In this document: positions 58,343-64,000 of the stretch, in pieces
How positions within the stretch are numbered: position 1 is the stretch's first letter
How the letters are laid out: each line of letters begins with the position of its first letter
DNA from: Butyrivibrio sp. AE3004
GTDB lineage: Bacteria; Bacillota; Clostridia; Lachnospirales; Lachnospiraceae
Assembly: GCF_000703165.1 (NCBI RefSeq)
Contig: NZ_JNLQ01000002.1
Location: forward strand, 434,001 to 498,000
DNA length: 64,000 nucleotides
Reading direction: 5' to 3'
Program-made: the position numbers and the translations under genes
Notes under the pieces: model-generated
Databases searched by the model: none
What the model saw: the letters and a program-made list of their open reading frames with translations, nothing else
What the model was told of the DNA's origin: nothing

Positions 58343-58547
58343 TTCGAGTCATTTTGACATTACTTTTTGATACCAATGTGTATTGGAAAGATCGGATTAA
58401 GTACTGTCCGATTGGGCATGTTATACGCCCCAATCAAACAAGTAACAATAAGTTAAATAGAAATCTCTGATTTCTGAAATTAACTTAGTTTTGCGGAAAA
58501 TGCGCAAAACTTCACATTATTTTTAATTAAATGGAGGAATTTTTAAA
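58343..58547 (+). other. Multi-hairpin gap between rpmJ and rpsM
   Basis: 205 nt with several stems: GATTGGGC...GCCCCAATC (about 58411-58436), AAGTTAA/TTAACTT enclosing AGAAATC/GATTTCT (58450-58486), and GTTTTGCG/CGCAAAAC (about 58488-58510). There is no T run or clear promoter. In Escherichia coli S4 represses from the rpsM leader, so this is a candidate S4 site, by analogy only. Confidence 0.55.
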
Positions 58548-58916
58548 ATGGCTCGTATTGCAGGTGTAGACTTACCTAGAGATAAGCGAGTTGAGATTGG
58601 TCTCACATATATCTATGGTATTGGAAGAACAAGCTCAAATAAGATACTTGCTGCTGCAAATGTAAATCCCGACACACGTGTTCGTAATCTTACAGATGAT
58701 GAAGTAAAGAAGATTGCTGAGATTATCGGTAATGACTATGACGTAGAAGGTGATCTTAGAAGAGAAATCGCTATGAACATCAAGCGTCTTTCAGAAATTG
58801 GATGCTACAGAGGTATTCGTCACAGAAGAGGACTTCCTGTTCGCGGTCAGAGAACAAAGACCAATGCTAGAACAAGAAAAGGTCCTAAGAGAACAATCGC
58901 TAATAAGAAGAAGTAA
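58548..58916 (+). CDS. rpsM: Ribosomal protein S13
   Basis: 30S head protein bridging to the 50S and touching P-site tRNA. The 122-residue product has [20 protein letters not shown] and the [12 protein letters not shown] helix-two-turn-helix motif. The basic C-terminal tail [18 protein letters not shown] reaches the P site. ATGGAGG lies 11 bp before the ATG. It opens the alpha-operon part of the cluster. Confidence 0.98.
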   Translation: MARIAGVDLPRDKRVEIGLTYIYGIGRTSSNKILAAANVNPDTRVRNLTDDEVKKIAEIIGNDYDVEGDLRREIAMNIKRLSEIGCYRGIRHRRGLPVRGQRTKTNARTRKGPKRTIANKKK

Positions 58917-58977
58917 TTCTCTTATTACATACAGTAACTTAAGAAATATTCATAGGAAGAAAGTAGGTTAGTTTAAA

Positions 58978-59376
58978 ATGGCAAATCAGAAATCTAGTGC
59001 TTCTAAAGCAAAGAAGCGTGTCAAGAAGAACGTTGAACACGGACAGGCACATATTCAGTCATCTTTCAATAACACAATCGTTACATTGACAGATGCTGCA
59101 GGTAATGCTCTTAGTTGGGCAAGTGCTGGTGGTCTCGGATTTAAAGGTTCAAGGAAATCTACTCCTTATGCTGCACAGATGGCTGCAGAGACAGCAACAA
59201 AGGCTGCACTTATTCACGGCCTTAAGACTGTTGATGTCTTTGTAAAGGGACCGGGTTCAGGAAGAGAAGCTGCAATCAGAGCTCTTGCTGCATGTGGCCT
59301 TACTGTAACCAGTATTACGGATGTAACTCCTGTACCTCATAACGGATGCCGCCCGCCCAAGCGCCGCAGAGTATAA
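58978..59376 (+). CDS. rpsK: Ribosomal protein S11
   Basis: 30S platform protein near the mRNA exit. The 132-residue product carries a basic N-terminus ([20 protein letters not shown]), then [19 protein letters not shown] and the C-terminal [19 protein letters not shown], all conserved. It starts 61 bp after rpsM behind a modest AGGAAG site. A 228-bp structured gap follows before rpsD. Confidence 0.98.
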   Translation: MANQKSSASKAKKRVKKNVEHGQAHIQSSFNNTIVTLTDAAGNALSWASAGGLGFKGSRKSTPYAAQMAAETATKAALIHGLKTVDVFVKGPGSGREAAIRALAACGLTVTSITDVTPVPHNGCRPPKRRRV

Positions 59377-59392
59377 TCCTATTTTGTAATAC

Positions 59393-59508
59393 TTCAGAAC
59401 GAGAAAATATTTGAAAATGCATATATCAAGTTTGCTTGTATAGATGCATTTTTAAATATTTCTATTAATTACAGCAATGGTCTTAATTGATCATTGCCAT
59501 GTTCTGAA
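59393..59508 (+). ncRNA. Three-way-junction candidate between rpsK and rpsD
   Basis: TTCAGAAC/GTTCTGAA (59393-59400 with 59501-59508) closes two arms. One is an AT-rich arm of about 20 bp, AGAAAATATTTGAAAATGCAT with its partner ending TTTAAATATTTCT (59402-59463), extended by CAAG/CTTG. The other is GCAATGGTC/GATCATTGC (59474-59497). The whole gap runs 59377-59604. S4 autoregulation is one possible role. Confidence 0.65.
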
Positions 59509-59604
59509 TGATATAGATACTATTAACTATTTAACTCGTTGGAAGAAGGCATAATATGCTGTAAACAACAGTCAGGTTTATCCTGAACAAGAAAGGAGCC
59601 AATA

Positions 59605-60198
59605 ATGGCAGTAAACAGAGTTCCAGTACTTAAGAGATGCAGATCACTTGATTTGGATCCCACATTCCTTGGCTATGATAAGAAGTCAAAGAGAACAAAC
59701 AGCAGAGCAAACAAGAAGATGAGCGAGTATGGTCTTCAGCTTCGTGAGAAGCAGAAGGCTAAGTTCATTTATGGTGTGCTTGAGAAGCCTTTCCGTAACT
59801 ATTACGATAAGGCTGATCGTCAGAAGGGACAGACCGGTGAAAACCTTATGGTCCTTCTTGAGCGCAGACTTGATAATGTAATTTTCCGTATGGGCTTTGC
59901 AAGAACAAGAAGAGAAGCTAGACAGGTTGTTCTTCATAAGTTCATCACAGTAAACGGTAAGGTTGTTAATATTCCTTCATACCTCATCAAAACAGGTGAT
60001 GTTATCGAAGTTAAGGAAGCAGCTAGAAACATCCAGAGATTCAAAGATATTGCAGAAATCACTGCAGGTAGACTTGTTCCTGAGTGGCTTGATGTAAATA
60101 AGGAAAACCTTAGCGGAACAATTAAAGAATTCCCTTCAAGAGATGTAATCGACGTTCCTGTTGATGAAATGTTGATCGTCGAGTTGTATTCTAAATAA
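59605..60198 (+). CDS. rpsD: Ribosomal protein S4
   Basis: Assembly-starting 30S protein and translation-fidelity factor, often autoregulatory. The 197-residue product has SEYGLQLREKQKAKFIYGVL, and the S4 domain (about residues 88-150) with RRLDNVIFRMGFARTRREAR and LHKFITVNGKVVNIPS. No N-terminal zinc Cys are present. It starts behind GAAAGGAG after the structured 228-bp gap, with rpoA next after 39 bp. Confidence 0.98.
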   Translation: MAVNRVPVLKRCRSLDLDPTFLGYDKKSKRTNSRANKKMSEYGLQLREKQKAKFIYGVLEKPFRNYYDKADRQKGQTGENLMVLLERRLDNVIFRMGFARTRREARQVVLHKFITVNGKVVNIPSYLIKTGDVIEVKEAARNIQRFKDIAEITAGRLVPEWLDVNKENLSGTIKEFPSRDVIDVPVDEMLIVELYSK

Positions 60199-60237
60199 GT
60201 TTAGGAAACACGATAATAATATAAGGAGGGTATGTCA

Positions 60238-61200
60238 GTGTTTGATTTTGAAAGACCAAATATTGAAGTTGCTGAAATTTCAGATGACAAGAAGTATGGC
60301 AGATTCGTTGTTGAGCCTCTTGAGAGAGGTTATGGTATTACCCTGGGTAATTCACTTAGAAGAATTATGCTTTCCTCTTTGCCTGGAGCAGCAGTAAGTC
60401 AGGTCAAAATCGAAGGTGTACTGCACGAATTCAGCTCAATTCCCGGAGTTAAGGAAGATGTGACAGAAATTATTATGAATATCAAGAACCTTGCTATTCG
60501 CAATAATTCCGAGACAAACGAGCCTAAGACTGCATATATTGAGTTTACAGGCGAAGGTGTTGTTACAGCTGCCGATATTCAGGTTGACCAGGATATTGAA
60601 ATTACAAATCCTGATCAGGTTATTGCAACACTGTCCGGTAAGGATGCTAAGCTTTACATGGAGCTTACAATTACAAAGGGCAGAGGATATGTAAGTTCCG
60701 ATAAGAATAAGCTTGCAGATCTTCCTATTGGTGTTATTGCAGTTGATTCTATATATACACCTGTTGAACGTGTAAATGTCAGTGTTGAGAATACACGTGT
60801 AGGTCAGGTAACTGACTATGATAAACTGACACTGGATGTTCATACAAATGGAACACTTGCTCCTGATGAGGCTGTAAGCCTTGCTGCAAAAGTTCTTAGT
60901 GAACATCTTAGCCTCTTCATTGATTTGTCTGAAAATGCCAAGACTGCAGAAGTTATGGTAGAGAAGGATAATGATGAGAAGGAAAAAGTTCTTGAAATGA
61001 GCATTGATGAACTTGAGCTCAGTGTTCGTTCATTCAACTGTCTCAAGAGAGCCGGTATCAATACAGTTGAGGAGCTTACAAACAAAACTCCTGATGATAT
61101 GATGAAGGTTCGTAATCTTGGACGTAAGTCCCTTGAGGAAGTACTTGCAAAGCTTGATGAGCTTGGCCTTGCACTTAGAACAGGTGAAGATCAGAACTAA
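60238..61200 (+). CDS. rpoA: RNA polymerase alpha subunit
   Basis: Scaffold for core polymerase assembly and contact point for regulators and UP elements. The product of about 320 residues has the N-terminal dimerisation domain ([20 protein letters not shown], then [20 protein letters not shown]) and the C-terminal domain after a Glu/Lys linker near residue 240. The latter contains [20 protein letters not shown] and [14 protein letters not shown] at 60238 ([11 protein letters not shown]) is preferred because AGGAGGG lies 7-8 nt before it; the ATG at 60232 is only 1-2 nt away. rplQ follows after 155 bp. Confidence 0.97.
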   Translation: MFDFERPNIEVAEISDDKKYGRFVVEPLERGYGITLGNSLRRIMLSSLPGAAVSQVKIEGVLHEFSSIPGVKEDVTEIIMNIKNLAIRNNSETNEPKTAYIEFTGEGVVTAADIQVDQDIEITNPDQVIATLSGKDAKLYMELTITKGRGYVSSDKNKLADLPIGVIAVDSIYTPVERVNVSVENTRVGQVTDYDKLTLDVHTNGTLAPDEAVSLAAKVLSEHLSLFIDLSENAKTAEVMVEKDNDEKEKVLEMSIDELELSVRSFNCLKRAGINTVEELTNKTPDDMMKVRNLGRKSLEEVLAKLDELGLALRTGEDQN

Positions 61201-61355
61201 TTAATATAGTTAGTATTCGCTGATGGTAAATCCAATGTGTACGGATGCGGATTCTCATAGGTTTAATAGCAACATTGCAGAAATAAATCCAAAGAGTATT
61301 CTGTGATGCACCAATGCAGAGGGAACTCTGCAATTGAGAAAGGATGTAAATTATT

Positions 61356-61892
61356 ATGGCAATGTACAGAAAATTAGGCAAAGCAACAAAGCCTAGAAGA
61401 GCTCTTCTTAGAAACCAGGCAACAATGCTTCTTTACAATGGTAAGATCGTTACTACTGAGGCTAGAGCTAAGGAAGTAAAGAAAATTGTTGAGCCTATTA
61501 TCGCTCTTGCAGCAAAGGAAATGGACAACTACGAGACAATTACTGTTGAAGCTAAGGTTGCTCGTAAAGATAAGGATGGCAAGCGCGTAAAGGAAGTTAA
61601 GGATGGTAAGAAAGTAACAGTTTATGATACTGTTCAGAAAGAGATTAAAAAGGATAAGCCTTCTCGTATGCATGCTAGAAGACAGATTCTTAAGACTCTT
61701 TATCCTGTAACAGAAGTTCCGAAGGAAGTTGCTGGAAGAAAGAAGAACACAAAGCAGATCGACCTTGTTGATAAGCTTTTCACAGAGTATGGTCCTAAGT
61801 ATGCTAGCCGTAACGGTGGTTATACAAGAATCGTTAAGATTGGTCAGCGTAAGGGCGATGCAGCTATGATGGTTGTTCTTGAGCTTGTTTAA
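61356..61892 (+). CDS. rplQ: Ribosomal protein L17, with a central insertion
   Basis: 50S protein near the tunnel exit. The 178-residue product is about 55 residues longer than Bacillus L17 (about 120). The N-terminal MYRKLGKATKPRRALLRNQ and the C-terminal GGYTRIVKIGQRKGDAAMM are normal. The extra lies mainly between about residues 55 and 103 and is very basic and acidic in turn (KVARKDKDGKRVKEVKDG), before MHARRQ. It ends the alpha operon in a bidirectional terminator. Confidence 0.97.
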   Translation: MAMYRKLGKATKPRRALLRNQATMLLYNGKIVTTEARAKEVKKIVEPIIALAAKEMDNYETITVEAKVARKDKDGKRVKEVKDGKKVTVYDTVQKEIKKDKPSRMHARRQILKTLYPVTEVPKEVAGRKKNTKQIDLVDKLFTEYGPKYASRNGGYTRIVKIGQRKGDAAMMVVLELV

Positions 61893-61903
61893 TTAAAATA
61901 TAG

Positions 61904-61933
61904 AAAAAAGCGGTCAGTAATGATCGCTTTTTT
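61904..61933. terminator. Bidirectional terminator after rplQ
   Basis: AAAAAAGCGGTCA and TGATCGCTTTTTT form a 13-bp stem (one wobble) with a 4-nt loop. It ends the ribosomal superoperon and can also end the converging small minus-strand ORF. Confidence 0.9.
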
Positions 61934-62139
61934 TATTTTCCTAAAGCATTATTGCCGGAGATTTCATATAATTCCGAATCTTCACCAGAAAGAGTTTTGC
62001 TTTCTCCGTAGGCAATTTCGGGATTTTTTGCAGCATATTCTGCTAATGTTTCATTACCATTAAGAGTTCTGGCAAGTATGGAGCAAAGAATTATAGCTGC
62101 TATAAGAATTAGAATTGGCTTGAAATATTGTTTAAACAT
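61933..62139 (-). CDS. Small single-span membrane protein, hypothetical
   Basis: A 68-residue frame on the minus strand. It has one hydrophobic helix (about residues 7-23, KPILILIAAIILCSILA) followed by a polar, acidic outer part. I do not recognise it. For it: it fills the gap exactly and ends at the bidirectional terminator. Against it: no ribosome site is seen upstream of the ATG, though a TATGAT box 7 bp before the ATG would suit a leaderless message. Real gene status is uncertain. Confidence 0.45.
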   Translation of the reverse strand: MFKQYFKPILILIAAIILCSILARTLNGNETLAEYAAKNPEIAYGESKTLSGEDSELYEISGNNALGK

Positions 62140-62245
62140 GTATCTATCATAGCATATATCAGCTTGTTTTTCATAACTTCATATAATAAAATAGAAAAAG
62201 TGTACGGTTAAATAATGCCAAATTTGTTAAGGAAACAAAAATAAC

Positions 62246-63109
62246 ATGATTTCAGAAAATATGCTCCAGGCAGATAAACTTACATTTGAATATATTAGAA
62301 GAGATGAAGAAGGCAATGTAGAGGGTATAAAAACCGCTGTTGATAATGTAAGTATTGAAATTAAACACGGGGAGTTTATTTCTATTCTCGGGCATAATGG
62401 TTCCGGAAAATCTACACTTGCTAAGCATTTTAATGCACTACTTTTTCCTACAGAGGGAAATGTATGGGTAGACGGAATGAATACAGTAGATGGCAAAGCT
62501 CTATGGGATATTCGTCAGGAAGCGGGGATGGTTTTCCAGAATCCCGATAACCAGATAATTGGGCAGGTTGTTGAGGAAGATGTTGGGTTTGGCCCCGAAA
62601 ATATGGGAGTACCTACCGAGGAGATATGGGAGAGAGTAGAAGAAAGCCTTAAGACTGTTGGAATGTATGATTACAGGAAGAACTCTCCTAATCATCTTTC
62701 AGGAGGACAAAAGCAAAGAGTATCCATAGCAGGAGTTATTGCTATGCATCCTAAATGCATTATTTTTGATGAGCCTACTGCTATGCTTGATCCTAATGGA
62801 AGAAAGGATGTTATACGTGCTGCACGTGCTTTGAATGAAGTTGAGGGCATTACAATTATATTGATTACGCATTATATGGAAGAGGTTATTTATTCAGACA
62901 GAGTTTTTGTCATGGATAAAGGACATATTACAATGCAAGGAACTCCAAGAGAAATATTTTCTCAGGTTGATAAGCTTAAGGAGCTCCGTTTGGGTGTACC
63001 ACAGGTTACTCTTTTGGCACATGAACTTCAAAAAAGAGGCCTTAACATTCCTGATGGAATTCTCGATAGGAAAGAATTAATTGATGCTATAAAAGCGCTA
63101 AAATACTAG
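62246..63109 (+). CDS. ecfA1: Energy-coupling factor transporter ATPase EcfA1
   Basis: One of the paired ATPases of the ECF module that powers vitamin and metal uptake through exchangeable S components. The 287-residue protein has GHNGSGKST (about residues 49-57) and a Q-loop MVFQNPDNQIIGQ. The signature LSGGQKQRV and Walker B IIFDEPTAMLDP follow, then the H-loop THYMEE. Location after rplQ is the standard Firmicutes place for ecfA1-ecfA2-ecfT. It starts without a strong ribosome site (AAGGAAAC). A weak terminator hairpin lies in the gap to ecfA2. Confidence 0.96.
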   Translation: MISENMLQADKLTFEYIRRDEEGNVEGIKTAVDNVSIEIKHGEFISILGHNGSGKSTLAKHFNALLFPTEGNVWVDGMNTVDGKALWDIRQEAGMVFQNPDNQIIGQVVEEDVGFGPENMGVPTEEIWERVEESLKTVGMYDYRKNSPNHLSGGQKQRVSIAGVIAMHPKCIIFDEPTAMLDPNGRKDVIRAARALNEVEGITIILITHYMEEVIYSDRVFVMDKGHITMQGTPREIFSQVDKLKELRLGVPQVTLLAHELQKRGLNIPDGILDRKELIDAIKALKY

Positions 63110-63179
63110 TGTTTTTGTTTGTTCATATTTAGTCTGAGTGCGAATAATAAGGGGTATATGCAAGGAAGAAAATCCAAGG

Positions 63180-63206
63180 TGATGCTGTTGTAGCATCAAG
63201 TTTTTT
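63180..63206 (+). terminator. Possible terminator between ecfA1 and ecfA2
   Basis: TGATGCT/AGCATCA with a 5-nt loop is followed by AGTTTTTTAT. The stem is only 7 bp, so termination may be partial. The gap of 199 bp is unusually long for ecfA1-ecfA2, and the rest of it is AT-rich with no clear promoter. Confidence 0.5.
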
Positions 63207-63308
63207 ATACATAGAAGATAATATCTTATACAAACAATTTAATTAATTATGTGCAGATAGAATAATAGTATTAGTAAAAAAAATGTGTGCATATAAATGA
63301 GGAGACAC

Positions 63309-64000
63309 ATGTCAATAATACTTGATCATGTAAACTACATATATAATCCGGGTACAAATATGGCCAGGGCAGCTTTGAAGGATGTTTCATTACAGATACC
63401 TGATGGGCAGTTTATCGGCCTCATAGGACATACAGGGTCCGGTAAGTCTACCCTTGTTCAACATTTAAATGGATTGATGAAGCCTACATCAGGCTCGGTT
63501 TATTTTGACGGAAAGGATATAAATGACCCAGAATATGATAGGAAAAATCTTAGAGCAAAGGTCGGACTTGTTTTTCAATATCCTGAACACCAGCTTTTTG
63601 AAATAAATTGTTTTCAGGATGTATGTTTCGGGCCAAAGAATCTAGGATTGCCACAGAAAGAAATTGAGCTTAGAGCATATGATGCTTTGAAAAAAGTGGG
63701 ATTTCCAGACGAATCATTTTATCAGTCTCCCTTTGACTTATCCGGCGGACAGAAAAGAAGGGTTGCAATTGCCGGGGTACTTGCAATGAAGCCGGATGTT
63801 CTTATTTTGGATGAACCGACAGCCGGACTGGATCCGAAAGGCAGAGATGAAATTTTGGGATTGATTGCGGATCTTCACGATAATATGGGAATAACAGTTA
63901 TTTTGGTATCTCATAGTATGGAGGATGTTGCAAATTATGTTGATAGGATAATTGTTATGAATAAGGGTGAGGCTGCGTATGATGGTACACCCAAGGAAGT
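63309..64000 (+). CDS. ecfA2: Energy-coupling factor transporter ATPase EcfA2 (3' end outside window)
   Basis: Second ATPase of the ECF module, partial: 230 codons are in view and the frame is still open at the window end. The protein begins MSIILDHVNYIYNPGT. It has GHTGSGKST (about residues 40-48), the Q-loop VFQYPEHQLFE typical of EcfA2, signature LSGGQKRRV and Walker B LILDEPTAGLDP. GAGGAG lies 5 nt before the ATG. ecfT is expected next, outside the window. Confidence 0.95.
   Translation, partial: MSIILDHVNYIYNPGTNMARAALKDVSLQIPDGQFIGLIGHTGSGKSTLVQHLNGLMKPTSGSVYFDGKDINDPEYDRKNLRAKVGLVFQYPEHQLFEINCFQDVCFGPKNLGLPQKEIELRAYDALKKVGFPDESFYQSPFDLSGGQKRRVAIAGVLAMKPDVLILDEPTAGLDPKGRDEILGLIADLHDNMGITVILVSHSMEDVANYVDRIIVMNKGEAAYDGTPKE

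Overview
The window reads as the chromosome of an anaerobic, butyrate-forming Lachnospiraceae bacterium; Butyrivibrio or a close relative is the best guess. The grounds are the ptb-buk butyrate pair, a Firmicutes-type str/S10/spc/alpha ribosomal cluster with a zinc-type S14, the LL-diaminopimelate aminotransferase route to lysine, a GH43 hemicellulase-type enzyme, a furanose-type sugar transporter with YesM/YesN control, and a long S10 leader of a kind I recall from Lachnospiraceae. Codon use is rich in CTT, GTT, AAG and ACA, the G+C is low to moderate, and nearly all genes are on the + strand. I see no tRNA, rRNA, insertion sequence, prophage or CRISPR array.

Layout. 1-2.9 kb: end of an HD-GYP protein, then ptb-buk (butyryl-CoA to butyrate with ATP gain). 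3-12.1 kb: a sugar-uptake unit with AraC-type response regulator, sensor kinase, lipoprotein binding protein, double ATPase, two permeases and a second YtfQ-like lipoprotein. 12.2-16.1 kb: secA and prfB. 16.2-30.4 kb: rplJ-rplL behind an L10 leader, rpoB-rpoC, rpsL-rpsG-fusA, tuf. 30.6-44.6 kb: a block of non-ribosomal genes between tuf and rpsJ: an ABC-2 exporter with LytTR and DUF3021 partners, GH43, DEDDh exonuclease, dtd, pyrG, dapL, a YlmH-like S4 protein, a ferredoxin-like aldo/keto reductase, a BTAD regulator, a small alarmone synthetase and a methyltransferase. 44.8-61.9 kb: the S10-spc-alpha superoperon from rpsJ to rplQ with secY, adk, map, infA and rpoA. 61.9-64 kb: a tiny minus-strand ORF and the ATPases ecfA1 and ecfA2 (cut by the window end).

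The most interesting material lies between genes. (1) pyrG and dapL are divergent. Each has a predicted promoter whose start point is followed at once by a terminator hairpin, and both transcripts would begin with nearly the same sequence, GUAA(AA)GGCAAUGGCG. (2) Two elements of about 135 bp, after rplL and after tuf, share one four-stem architecture. Their stem sequences differ but stay paired, and only the last hairpin is conserved in sequence. (3) Two gaps inside the S10/spc operon (before rpsS and before rpsZ) carry copies of one structured element with compensatory pairing. (4) Two other gaps (secY-adk and rpsK-rpsD) share an AT-rich long hairpin. These look like candidate cis-acting RNA families. 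No folding program or database search was run; all structures were read by eye.
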